Shown here piece after piece: positions 46,099 through 57,550 of a stretch of DNA of 64,000 nt (position 1 is its first letter; each line of letters starts with the position of its first letter). The position numbers were made by a program, and so were the translations under genes. This stretch comes from Cyclospora cayetanensis (Eukaryota > Apicomplexa > Conoidasida > Eucoccidiorida > Eimeriidae): the NCBI RefSeq assembly GCF_002999335.1, contig NW_020312059.1, positions 124,001 to 188,000 on the forward strand, read 5' to 3'. A model generated the notes under the pieces. The model had not been told where the DNA came from and did no database searches. It saw only the letters and a list, made by a program, of their open reading frames with translations.

Positions 46099-46545
46099 TG
46101 TTGCACGCCAATTCAGAGCGTAAGTGGGTGCTAACAGCATGGTCTAAGCCTTCTGCTGTGGACTCGTGCATGGTGATCTATTCCTAGGTATGCCATGGGT
46201 GATCGAATTACAGGCGATCATGCGGTCACACCTGCGGGCTGTGGAGGAGTGCATGCCAAGACATAGTAGCCCCCTATTTCATGTATGGCGAGCAGGACAG
46301 AGTCGGTGCCGCCACAAGATGCGACGGGGGCTTCATGCGGGCGGATCAGCAGTGCAGGAACAGAACACGGTTCTGCTCATGCGTCCTTAGTGGCTCAATA
46401 GTTGGCTTTTAACCTGTAAATCCGAAGGGGTTCCAGTTGAAGAATAGCGAGAATAGGTACACGTCAAGGATGACTTCGGGGAGGTGCTGAATATTGGCGA
46501 GCTGCCAACAGGGTGGCCACCTGTTGGTCGTCCACCGGACCATCT

Positions 46546-46575
46546 ATATATACATATATATATATAGATATTGGG
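46546..46575. repeat. AT-rich palindromic run
   Basis: ATCTATATATACATATATAT and the following bases form a near-perfect AT palindrome within element B, between its protease and RT remnants. It is probably a simple-sequence expansion. Confidence 0.6.
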
Positions 46576-46917
46576 CTAGTCCCCATTTAAGTCCCAAAAT
46601 ATGTTTCGTGGTGTCGGAAGGCTTCATGGCATGAAAAGAATGAGTTGCAGACGGAGTATTTGCTGGAAAACGGCGATGTGCAGGAATTAACCAGCGCACT
46701 GGTTACTGCCCGGAGTCGAGGCTTTAAGAACGAAGGTGGCCTGTACGTTAGCGGTAGTGTCTCACAAAATTTCCGCGCAGCGGAAGTTGCACCGATCTAT
46801 AATCAAGTTGAAATCCGACTTCACTGACGCTCTCCTACAAATCCTGAGTCGCGCTAATCACAGGCACAACAAGGCAGCCCACTCTCACATTCGCAACGAG
46901 TAAACGTGTATGCCGGT

Positions 46918-47040
46918 TGGAGTTACTAATGCTTTAGCGAAACTGTATCATCCCATGAATCAGAATTTTCCCCGAATTGTGAAGGAGACGTAAAATGCTG
47001 TATGCATGGATGACGCCTGTATTCAGCCGAAATTTTCAGT
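46918..47040 (+). pseudogene. Reverse transcriptase scrap (element B)
   Basis: The forward frame reads GVTNALAKLYHPMNQNFP and, after a stop, AVCMDDACIQPKFS. These correspond to the FGLTNAPATFQRLMN and YxDD active-site segments of Ty3/gypsy reverse transcriptases, at about the right spacing. The catalytic Asp pair is kept, but the stop between the blocks shows the gene is dead. Confidence 0.7.
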
Positions 47041-47537
47041 GTCGTGCACAGTACTGCACTTCAGCTGCTGCGGGAGAAGCAGTGGTATGTGGAGGCACAC
47101 AATTGTTCGTTTCGCATGATAATGCTTGTGTGTTAGGTATTGCATGTTTTAGCTGAAAAAGCTTAGCAGGGTCCAGCACGAATTGGAACAATCAAGGCTT
47201 TTACCTTTACGCACCTGCAAGTCTGTTGAGAAGTTCTATTGGACCGATATCTCACTTTTTTATACACTTGGATCGACGCACCTTTAATTGATCTACTGAG
47301 TAAAGGCAGCCTATGCTCTGGACAGAGAGCTGGGTACAGCAGCAATCACGCTCCGTCGGCCGTCTTTAAATCCCTCCAAATGGGCCGCCCGTTTCTGAAC
47401 GCCCCCTGGTCCTACCAGCCACTATTGGTGTCGTAGTGGTAGGAGCTGCTCCATTCCAACTCGCTACATGTTTTCCCAAAACCAAAGTATTGTTGCTTAC
47501 CTTCATTTCTTTCCCAAGGCCGAACAGTGGTGCCCTG

Positions 47538-47660
47538 TAAGGGGAAAGAACTCTAAGCAGTGTAGCATGGCGTGAAGAATGCCGACACTGTTTCGATAGG
47601 CGTTGTTCTATTGTCCAGATCGACAACCATTCTTTTAGGACTTTGAAAGTCCTAGAGTGC
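47538..47660 (+). pseudogene. RNase H scrap (element B)
   Basis: The forward frame reads ERTLSSVAWREECRHC and then FDRRCSIVQIDNHSFRTL. This matches the ERE-LAVVWA-KFRHYL-GRRFTI-TDNHALR-L region of Ty3/gypsy RNase H, including the Asp-(Asn/His)-His block. It lies between the RT and integrase pieces, as expected. Confidence 0.7.
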
Positions 47661-48339
47661 TTCGCTGGCTTGGGCACCTCCCGCAGTACGACATTACACT
47701 GAACTTTTCCTGGGGCATCACAAACGTGGTCGCCGACTCACCCTCGTGACGCCCCCAGCAGCTCTCTACTGAGAAGCGCAACGGCTTACGTCAGTAGGAA
47801 TCCTTTATAGGTTTCAATCAAAATTGCTTGAGCGTTATACTTCTGACACCAATGCATCTGCTACTTTTGCCAAGCCCAGAATGGCTAAGGGGTGAAGCAC
47901 TATCACGCCAAGAAAGTCCTGCTGTTGTTCAATATACCCAAGCGGGGAACCTGCCGCTTGTGCATCGACTTTGCTTTTTCTGCTGGTTTGCGCAAAGCAC
48001 ATTGTCACGTCCTCCTGGTCCACGGGAGGAGTCGCACTACGATCAAAAACTCTCTCGGTCTTGTGGTGGCTTGGGATGGGAGCTGTGGCAGCAGAGCATG
48101 TACAGCCATGCGCACACTGTTAAGAGCTGAAAGCGCATAATCCACTCAAACTCGGGTTTCTGCAAAACATCCCGGTTTCTGTACGTATTTGGACTGCTCT
48201 GATTATGCACATTAGTGATGGACTGCCGGAGGTCAAGGATCAGGATAGCGTCACTGTCGTTATCGACAAATGAGAGTATACGCCCAGATGATCCTTCTCA
48301 CCGGCTCTAGCACACCTCAGAGCGTTGTTTGAGCTCCAT

Positions 48340-48560
48340 GCATTCAACCGAGTATCGTAGCTGATAGGAATCCAAAATTCGCCAGCGCTTTCTTGTGTGC
48401 CCCTATGACTCACACCTTGAGGCACGGCCAGACAGAGCAAACCAGCGGCTTTTTCCTGCAGTGTGTGCAACTCTATGCATACATGAATCAAGATTCCTTG
48501 TGTGACGTTCTTCCGTTTGCTGAGTGGATATACAATATAGCATACGCTTACCTACCCATT
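48340..48560 (+). pseudogene. Integrase catalytic-core fragment (element B)
   Basis: In adjoining frames the sequence reads IVADRNPKFASAF, then TLRHGQTEQTSG, then DSLCDVLPFAEWIYNIAYAY. These match the integrase signature DRDPxFxSxFW, HPQTDGQTERxN and WxxxLPxAEFAYN of Ty3/gypsy elements. Upstream (47,900-48,150) a frame with RGTCRLCIDF may be RT or integrase debris. Confidence 0.8.
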
Positions 48561-48599
48561 GCTCTCCTGTATGCCTGATCTACACTGCGGTGCCTATGT

Positions 48600-50040
48600 C
48601 AAACCTGGCCTGGACCTGATATTCCCATGGCAGCAGCTATTCGGAGCAGCTAAGAGATTTAGAGAAATGCTGGCCAAGGCATGTGAATGTACGCGCCAAG
48701 CTCAAGAGACAAGCATGCTGTTGAGATTCAAGGCGGTCGGACGTGTGTTTCAAGCAGGGGGATTTGGTCCTAGTGTATCAGGAAGCTTTATAAGGTGCAC
48801 CAGCAGGTCAACGAAGGAAGAATTTTATCGCCAGGCTGCCAGGACCATTCGCTATGCTCTCAAGAACGAATGCTCTGTCTGTACCCTAACAATACTTGTA
48901 AAGTTAAGGATAGAACCCTTAATATTGGCTTCCTAAAAAGTCTCAAACCATTCCCACTTACTCGCGGACTTCGCCGCGCGGGCAAGTGGCCCATGAGAAG
49001 GCGCAGACCCCATGGGGAGCCGTTGAAGGGCGAGAGTCTAGGGCTGTTAAGCACCAAGGACACACTACACAGGAAGTTCTAGTGAGACAGGTGGAAATCG
49101 CCAACTTCATTGTTTGACGAAGGAGCAGCTGCGGTCTTGGCTGGCTGCGGGAAAATTTGTGGCTCTATGTGGACAACAGTGCTAGTCTCCATGGGTGGTA
49201 TTCCTCGCGTCCCTGGATAATTTTCTCTCCCCAGCGCATGCTCTGTCTGGAGCAAGAGCCTTAACCCGCGGGTCTCGGTCTAAAATTGCAAATTATCATC
49301 TTTACGATGTACCTTTACGCTCACATTTATTTGTGTACACTCTCAGGTGTGGTGTGGCTGACTCGGGTGGGGCACTGGAGTCGACTCTGCTGCATCCACC
49401 AGCTGTTTTTACATGCAGAGACTGCTCTATGAGGCATTGTTGAGCTAGTATGTATGTTTATTGCCTGTATACTTTTCAGTTGTTTCTTTTTATGCAGTAG
49501 AAGGTTCATACACTGAAGCGCTTCAACAGCAGCCAACCATCCCGCGGACGCGTGTATTTGGTATCGATTCTTGTTGGCCAGTGTTTGTCTTCCCTTTGAT
49601 GCTACTCTAGCGGTTGATGCACACACTGTTGTTTCTCGAATTTCGAAGTATCGTTGCTTTTATTCGTGGCTGAAGAGCGGCGATAACGCGGGAACTCTTC
49701 CAATTCTCTGCACCTATGAGGTCTCGCGAAATATGGAAGTGTCTTTGAAATAGGAGGGCATGGCGAAAGGGGGATGGGGATAAATTGTAGCCGGCCGTGC
49801 TACATTTCAGCACTTTCTGCTACACTAGCTATATACATGCCTTCGAAGTGCTCATGCAGTTGACTCCTTGGGTTGTCTGTTTGTATATATCCTTTATTAC
49901 AAACTACATTTAGCTCGATACCAAAAGCCGCAACGTTGTTTGTTGCGTGTTGACGATATGCTATGTGCGACTAGCTCCGAATACTCGGCTAGAGGATGCA
50001 GCCACGCACATCATAGCTGTGGCCCTCCCCTCATGTAGGC
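48600..50040 (+). pseudogene. Integrase C-terminal region and 3' end (element B)
   Basis: Recognised mainly by alignment with element C (61,360-62,790). Shared blocks include ATTGGC(A/T)TCC, GGGG-rich gag-free sequence, TGCTGCA(C/T)CCAC and a final CTCAT(G/A)TAGG. A frame reading TTQEVLVRQVEIANF aligns with LEVRFFLMEWKLATS in C and might be what is left of a chromodomain-like tail (xFLVKWKxx), which would make this a chromovirus. That last step is uncertain. Confidence 0.5.
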
Positions 50041-50600
50041 GATTTTAAGGGGGCGAGGCCGTGGAAGGCGGGGGTCGTTTTAAGACAACTTACTGTTTTA
50101 AAATTGTAAATTAAATGTGGGCTTGAGTGACTCCCCATGGATCTAGATGGAGCGTCACAATGGACCCGTAGGAAGAACATAGTCCACTTCCTGGCGCCGC
50201 TCAACAAATTATGCACCCCTGATTCACAAGTCTACGGTGGTCTGTGTGTATTCTACCGCCTCGCCTTTCGAATCTCTTCACGAGCAGACCTCCGAGGTCG
50301 GCTCCCAGCCCAAGCCACTCATCATCTTGCTGCAGTGAGCATGGGTGAAATGCAAGCGTCGCCAGCTCACATCAAACGAAGCCAAGATGGAGCTAAGTCA
50401 CTTACACTTTTTTGCGCTCCCTAATGTGCACTGCAAAGCACGTCAGGTGAGTCCCTACAAGGAAGATCCCAAGGCCTTTCGTGTTCATTACGGAAAATAC
50501 GACGGACAAGTATGCACAAAAAGCCGTTATCTCAGACCTATGCGACATTTCTAAATCCCCTACTGCGCTCCTGTGCGTTTCTTGCTAATGCTCTGGTGCC
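50041..50600. other. Intergenic region
   Basis: Between the end of element B and the 3' end of NIP7. No coding signal recognised; the last few hundred bases should be the NIP7 3' UTR. Confidence 0.5.
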
Positions 50601-52334
50601 TTAATGAGATAAACCTCCTCCTCTCCACAGCTGCCGAATCTCAGTAAAACAAAGGATTACAGGAGGACGCAGGAGGTATAAAAAGCAGAACAAATAGCAG
50701 CAAGCCTCATACCAGGTCTGCCTCCTCCCTGAGGTACTCTCCCACATCGGCGTGGTGATAAAAGGAGATGGCTTCTGTAGGGGCCGCATGAATCTCCGCT
50801 GTGGCCTTGGCGCTCGTGCCGAAGCCCAAAGGCAAATCCCCGTTCAAAGACAAAACACAAACGCCCGCTCCACTCGGCATGTCTGCCGTCAGACGCCCCA
50901 CGTGTCGCTGCGACGAACAAGCAGAGCAAAGCATCGCACAGGCGTCACCTGTCCCCATGGAACCAGTTGGATAAGCAGCTCTATATGCCTAGCCAGATAT
51001 ACATGCAGATTGACGCCCGCCTGTGCATACTTCTACAGGAAACATTAGAAAGCACCACTCTTGAAGGTTTCTCGTGAGATGGTCAACTTGCATCTCCACA
51101 GCCCTCATTGTCCGCATCTTTGTCCGTTAACACGGTTGTCAAAACAACTAGCAAGCGTATTCAATATCACACACTCAAGTTCGCACTACTGTTATAGCTG
51201 GAAAGACTAAACAAAGCGAAACCACAGTCCTAGCGTTGGGCTCCAGCCACACACAATGCACGTAAAAGCCTTCGAAAGCAGCCAAGGAGAGCCGATTAGC
51301 CCATGCAGCTGCTTCTTCGTTTACTTTGTGTATTGCGCCAAAGGCCTCACTTTGATGATGTGGTTCCCGTAGACAAACGCCTGCTCGCCACCCGGCTTAA
51401 GCCAAACCTTATGTGGCGTGTACTTCGCCAATAGGTGCAGCGCCGTAATGCCCAAACGGAACTTCTTGGCCTTTGTTAGCTTGCCCAGGCACTGACCCGC
51501 ACTTAGCTGAATGCATAAAGACAGCAATATGCAACACACGAACATTCACCTGCAGCGAAAACCCCCCAAGTTTGTCATATACCAGTGACAGGAAACGCAG
51601 AACTGCTTTAGAATGCGCTACACACGGAGAGGGCAGACATCACAACGAAAGACCAGAAGCACACCACAACAGCAGATATAGATGATTCTCACAAGATTCT
51701 TGCGCGGAATGCAGCCAGTGGCCTTGAGAAGCTTCTCGCTGCACGCAAAAAACAGTCCCCAGAGCAAGCCTAATTATTGAAACATGCGGACAAGGGGAAG
51801 GCCAAAGGACAACGGGTGGATAATGGACGTATGTATTTCTCTGCAGAGCAAAAGGTTGCATAAAAGCGTTGGAGAGGACCCTCAAGGAAGCTTAACCCCG
51901 TTATAGGCACACCTCATGAAAAAGACGCGGTCTCTGTGAAGGCGAAAGACGTGAGGGTTTGATGGATTTTCGATCAAGTGCATCAAGTTATCACCGAGAC
52001 TGTAAACAAGCAAACACACTCATCATCCTGAAAGTTCTAGATATCCTTAACAGCCCCTCAATCCCACGGAAGGACTTGACGTGTGGTTTGCGGGACAAAG
52101 GGGCCACTGCTGGCCTTGTACCCTTCGGGAATTTCGGGCCTTTCGGTGTTCACACCAACCCCGAAGGTTGCATTCACTTAAAATTACTTGAAACATAAGT
52201 TAAGTCCCACAAACCCTAAACGGAAGAGGTGTAGCAGGAGGGTAAAAGCATTGCTAAGGGCCTCTCTGCAACACGCACAACTTTGAAAGTTTCTCGAGCA
52301 CTAGCTTTATCTCGTCCTCAGTGAGTGGCCGCAT
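50601..52334 (-). CDS. NIP7: 60S ribosome subunit biogenesis protein NIP7
   Basis: NIP7 is a small PUA-domain protein needed for pre-rRNA processing and 60S subunit assembly in the nucleolus. Six exons join in phase: 52334-52282, 51999-51913, 51738-51693, 51506-51351, 50907-50713 and 50630-50601, giving 188 residues (human and yeast about 180). The protein starts [17 protein letters not shown], as in other NIP7 proteins. Conserved blocks follow: [58 protein letters not shown] (start of the PUA domain), [13 protein letters not shown] and [14 protein letters not shown]. The last exon adds only LWRGGGLSH. Donors include GTGAGA and GTGAGG. Five introns in such a short gene is dense but typical here. 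Identification is firm. Confidence 0.97.
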
Positions 52335-53576
52335 TTTGAGGTCGTTGTTCACTCAACGCGCTCTTTCCTTTTGCTGTTCCTGCAGAAGTTCCGTTCCATA
52401 CGGATGGAAGCAGCCCAGTGAGAAGCGGGTACTACGTTGCCCAGTGGCCGCAACCTCTCCTGAGGGTTCTTACGAGAAAGAACTCCCTTAGGGGATACCC
52501 GAGGCAAAAAATGTAGCCACGAAAGGAAGACGACTGTTTGGCTGTTGTTCGGATTAAGGAAGGCCTAGGGGAACGAGAATCGAACACCGTAGACTCTCGA
52601 TGCCTGCAGCGCATGTATCCGGCACTGCGAGTCAGAGCAGAGAAGCAAAATGCAGGTAGAAAGTCAATTTGACCCAATATTATGAGAGTGGAGCCGCGAA
52701 ATGTGCTGAAGATCAATGGGAATCGGTTTATATAATGCTTCAAAACGTCGTCGCAAAAAGGATTTTGTAGGGGCCCCTGTTCATGCCAATCATAACCGAG
52801 GGACCCACGTCAGTGTTGCATGCATCTAGACACAATCGAAGCAACATGAAAACCGCTGTTTTCCGAAGCAAACACAAAATGATCTGTATTAGTCGCGTAT
52901 ATAGCGAAGAGATAGAGGTTACAAGGTGCCCGATACAATTAAGCATTACATAATGCCCTTTGCATCCCATCTTGGACAGACGGCCGAATGTGTCTACCCT
53001 AATTGGCTATTCTTATCTACAGCACAAGCCTACAGCATTAATCGCGTATTGCATTTTCAGATATCCTTCTAGCCGCATCTTACAAGTTGACATCTTGAAG
53101 GTGCGGCTAACAAGAACGCTTTGCTGTGTGCCACCTGCTGACTAGGTGCCCAGTTGGCGTGGCCATAAGGTAGCCGACACTTTCCAAAATTCCCAGTCCA
53201 GAGGGCCTGTTTCTGCTAACTGCATGCGCGTGATAGCTTTCGTGTAGGCCTTTCGACTCTTAATGGCTTTTCGTCTTCTTGAGGCTGACGATGCTCAGGA
53301 GAATGAACGGAGCGTGCTGCGCCGGGTAGAAGGCCGCTTCGGTAGCCTCTGCCATACTAGCACCAGCAGTAAGACAAGGGTCCCAAACAGCACCTCGGGA
53401 GCTCCGTCCTGTGCTGCTACGGCCCAACACAGCCGCTACTGAAGCGTCTGCAACCCGAGTACAGCATAAAACTGTCGATTTTCCTATAAGGAGGCTCTCA
53501 GCAGCGGCAGCGACTCTTTAGCAGCACACACGCAGCAGCAGCAGAGACACGACTAAGGCTGCAGCAATAAGGGAGA
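52335..53576. other. Divergent intergenic region
   Basis: This separates the 5' ends of NIP7 (reverse) and the Rab geranylgeranyltransferase gene (forward), so it should hold both promoters. No TATA box or specific site could be identified. The last 150 bases are rich in GCAGCA-type triplets, as is the coding part that follows. Confidence 0.55.
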
Positions 53577-55815
53577 ATGCGGACGGAGACACGACCACAG
53601 AGGGCGGCTGCAGCAGAAATGGATCCCGCTGTTTCTTTGGAGGCATGGCCTCTAGACGTCAACGCACACCGGGCATACATCAAGGAGCAGCTACAGAAAG
53701 GGTTGCTGCTCTTAAATCCAGCACTAGCTGCGGAGACACATGGAGGCTCCGCTGTCGAAAGGTCATTCATGGAGCTGCTGCTACAACAGGACTCCTTGCT
53801 CAGCGGAGTCTACTGGCTATTGTGCTGCCTCGCGCTGACGCAGCCCTCTGATGTGATATTGCCATGTGTTTCACCGGATCAGCAGCATGCAACAGCAAGT
53901 ATGCTCCCTTTGCCCCCGGAGATTAGAGATGCCCTTCTCCACGCATGCACCAAACGCTTTCTCCGTACACGGCACTGCTCCGGATTGCCCCCTGCAGAAG
54001 CTGCAACAGCGTCCCCATCACCACCACATACTGCTCCTCTTAAAGCAGAAGGAACGCCAACATACAGCGTGCCAGAGATGGGAGCTCCACCAACAAGTTG
54101 CGAAGGAACGGCACCAGAAGCTGCAGCACTTGGAGCATTCGCGGCGTTGCAACAAACTACAACAGCACAAGCAGCAGCAGAAATGCAAGCCTGTACACAT
54201 CGTTGCGCACCCGTCACGGGCTTTTGCAGCAATCTGGCAGAAGGGGCAGCTCCAGCGGCTCTTCCCACGTGCAGTGGATTGCAGGTATTGGCCTTATTAG
54301 GGGCCCTCCCATTGCTATCAGAGGAGACACTGCGGCAGGTGCGGCGCTTTGTGCTGCGTCTACAGCGATGGGAGGATGGAGCGTTCTCCAACACGCTGCC
54401 ACCTTGCTGCTCCAGTCACTGCAGCGACGGCAAGAGCTGCAACAAACGCTGCTGTGCGCAATCAGGCGCAGCGGCAGAACCAGCTGGAGGAAGCAGTTGG
54501 GAGCACGAGGGGGATATCCGCTGTACATTTTGTTGTCTTCTCAGCCTGAAGCTGATACATGCCGCTGCTACTTCCCGAGAGCGCATGGTGGACGCCAGTA
54601 CCAACGTTCCACGGTTGGATAAGGCCGCCGCCTTTCGGGCTAGAGCTGATGCCATTAGAGAGCTTGCACTGGCACGCCCTGCAGCAGAACATGCACTCGT
54701 TGACATTCCAGCTGCAGTAGGTGCAGGGGCCTTTCCGCAGGAATGCGGGGAGCACCGCATTTCTTGGGACGCCTCAAGCCATGAGTCATACGAGGCTGCT
54801 TCTTGGGAGGAATTTCTTATGGACCCCTTTGCTGGGGTTCGTGTGGATGCGGTAATATCTTGGTTGCTGTCTCTTGTGGGTACTGATGGAGGTGTGGGTG
54901 TCTCCCCCGGGGCCGAGCCGCACGCAGGAGCTGCCTTCTGCTTCGCTGGATGCTTAGCGCTCTTGAGGAAACGGGGGGCTTTAGGTCGCAAGGCAGTACA
55001 CAGGCTTGAAAGGTGAGCTGCATTGTCTCTGTATCGTAGGTTTCGCTCCGACTGGTAGTGGACATGTCGCTAAATAGCATTTAAGGTGTTGCTGGTAGGG
55101 TCGCTGCGGTACTTACAGTTCGGCAAATTGAGATTCGTTGATTTCGCCGCACGGTACAACTGATTTGCTGCTTTTTCCTGAGGAGAACTGCTGCGGCTGC
55201 TGCAGGTGGCTGTGTGAACGGCAGCTATCTGGAGGGGCAATCCAGGGACGCCCAGGGAAAGCCGGAGACAGCTGTTACACATTCTGGGTAACAGCTGCGT
55301 TGCTGCTGCTGGGTAAGGACCCCGTAGAGGTGCTGCGTTCAGCAGAAGTTGCTGAAGCTGTTGCTGCTGCACAGCACCCAAATGGGGGAATCTCGCGGGC
55401 TCACGGGCTTACAGGTGCACCAGCAGCAGGGAGCCGCATCTCTGCCGCAGGGCCGAGTGACAATAAGACAGCTGAGCACGTTTCTGCAAGTAGCACTGCC
55501 CGCAAAAGCAGCAGCAGTACTATCAACAGTAGCAACTCACTGCAGTTCCTTAGCGTCGGTGTGCTGGACGCAGAAGACGAGCAGCTGAGGCATCCCGACC
55601 CATTTCACACCTTTTTTGCCTTGGCCGGTCTTTCCTTGTTAGCTCATAGCGACAGTCCAGGCAGTCGACTGCAGTGGAAAAAGGAAGTGCAGGAGACACA
55701 ACAGAAAGAGGAATGGCAAGTGACTTGTCAGCGCCTGCTGCAGCCACTGGACCCCGCGACTGCATTGCCACTCCGTTTGTCAACTCATCTCATAGGAAGC
55801 TCCGCGTCTCTCTAA
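53577..55815 (+). CDS. Rab geranylgeranyltransferase (GGTase-II) beta subunit
   Basis: This is the catalytic beta subunit that attaches geranylgeranyl groups to Rab GTPases, needing an alpha subunit and the escort protein REP. Two exons join in phase (53577-55012, 55206-55815) to give 681 residues, twice the usual 330. Family segments in order are LLSGVYWLLCCLAL (early helix); WEHEGDIRCTFCCLLSLKLI; VDAVISWLLSLVGTDGGVG and GAEPHAGAAFC; RWLCERQLSGGAIQGRPGKA; and DPFHTFFALAGLSLLA. The zinc ligands expected in the family are visible as Asp500 and Cys502 (GDSCYTFW) and His613 (DPFHT). WLCERQL and DPFHT with AGLSLL point to the Rab-type enzyme rather than farnesyl- or GGTase-I. Oddly, CYTFW replaces the usual CYSWW. 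The extra length is Ala/Ser/Gln-rich insertions between helices. The upstream ATG was chosen; the ATG at codon 15 is an alternative. Confidence 0.92.
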
Positions 55816-57550
55816 AGACAAGAGTTTCGCTTCCTCCCGTTTAACAGCATCCGCTGCTGCTATGCGCCTTGCTCGCCTGCGGCGTTTCTCTCTGGTGCTG
55901 TTACTCCTGGCGGCCCTTAGCAGCGCAATAACAGGGGCAGTAGGATGCCACAGCGTTTGAAGAAATGAGCCCATGAATTAATGTTACTATTACAAGGAAG
56001 GTATGTGCATACAGCCTATCCCGGCTATGTTGGTTGTAGGTTGCACGCAAGGCTCTAAATATTCTTGAAAAAAAAGGCATGGAAGCCAAAGCTACAGACA
56101 GGAACTGCCACGAAAGGGCAATAATTCACGCAGCACAGCTAGTTCGAACCCGTGCCGCCTATACCTATGGGGCGCCCCAAACCCTAAATCGCAGATACAG
56201 CATCCTGGCGCTTCTGCTTCATCTGCGTGGATTCTAAGAAAGTACTAATGCCTCGATTGATGGCGCTGGCACATATCTAGGGTCTAACTACCTGCTATGG
56301 GTATCTGCATGTAGATCCATACAGGAATGGGATCTGCGCAGCTGCTATATTTAGGCCTGCCCTCGAGACATGCCAACTCTATACGTGAGGCTACGCGAAA
56401 GATTGATATTTCCAGCAATAAAACAGAGTGAACGCTAGTCTCAGGCTGCAATAGCTGCCTTTCTCCTCCTGCAAGCAATATGGCCTGCAGCACGGCGTGG
56501 GGCAGCGGTCTCGATTGCGTGTAGCAGAAGACACGTACAGTTGCTTCTTAGTTCGAAGAAGGAAATCAATGCGTACTTAGTAAGCCACTGCTTTTGACAC
56601 GGAGTTATAGGATATAATTTCGGTAAAAACCACATGTGGAGAAGGTTAACTGATTCTCCAGAAAAAGACCTGTGTGCTGAATGAGGTAAGCAAGATACAA
56701 AGAAGCATGTCATACGATGAGCTGCCATTCGCGGTTGCAAAGGCATGAGCACACAATGCTATCTAGGCGCTCAGACGTCCACACATCCAAGATGTCCTTG
56801 CACGTAGAGAGTGAGGGCAAGCATACTTACGGGTACTTGCAAACTGCTGGTCAAAATGTAAGACTGCGCTTATTCAGAAGCATCAACTACAATGCCTTAT
56901 AGTACACAAAGCTGGCGCAGTGCATCCCTCTATGGGACGAAAACCCATTGTGCTATCGCCGACAGAAGTACAGCCACCAACAAAAAACAAAGGAATACAC
57001 GGCGAACAATAAATGCTGTACTGCATGTACAGTTCCACCCATATGACACTGAAGAGACACTCAAGGGAGACTCTGCCTCACTGTACCTCCCGTCATCTCG
57101 TGCTTTGAATGCAGTGGCAGCCGTTGCCACACCAGGCCACGATGGCAACCTCTGAGTCGGACAGTATGGTCAATTGTATCAAAGGAAACAAAAGCTGCAG
57201 TGCACGGCCCACTGCTGAGCAGCTCCAATCGTATTAAAAGGAGGGTAGGCAATGTAGGAAACTATATTACAGTGGAATGTGCGGGACCTCGCTCCGCTTC
57301 GTGGACTTTAAATGCAGTCCAGTAATGCAAAAAACAAACACCTTCTGCATCTACAATGCAACATAAAGCATCGGACGCGCGAATCTTCCAGCCACGGACT
57401 TCGCATGCCAAGCTCGCTTGGCTTCCTTCGGCGGGAGTTTATCTACATTGGTGCGCCTGACCAGTGAGGGCCGCAATCACGTCTTCACTTGGTCGTTCTT
57501 GGTGCACATAGACTTACAAGTTCCGGGAAGTGCATACAAGACGAAACGAC
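55816..57550. other. Convergent intergenic region
   Basis: Lies between two gene 3' ends. No convincing coding exon or RNA gene was found; short frames near 56,441-56,752 and 56,892-57,155 have no recognisable features. Confidence 0.5.

Larger units (their letters stand above)
43754..50040 (+). mobile_element. Decayed Ty3/gypsy-type LTR retroelement B
   Basis: This is the most complete retroelement copy in the window. On the forward strand the order is a possible gag start (ATG 43754, LTERDKELWNHQVTLGSQL), gag-like frame 45080-45301, zinc knuckle and protease 45640-46098, RT scrap 46918-47040, RNase H scrap 47538-47660, integrase 48340-48560 and a C-terminal region to about 49100. Protease-RT-RNase H-integrase is the Ty3/gypsy (Metaviridae) order; Ty1/copia has integrase before RT. 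Stops and frameshifts break every domain. Its 3' part (about 48,430-50,040) aligns with element C (61,180-62,790), and both end at a CTCAT(G/A)TAGG block that may mark the element's end. Flanking identical LTRs were not found. Confidence 0.8.

Noticed and set aside
53879..54991. Long reverse frames opposite the Rab geranylgeranyltransferase gene
   Set aside because: They are shadows of the Ala/Ser-rich coding strand; the forward frame carries all the family motifs.
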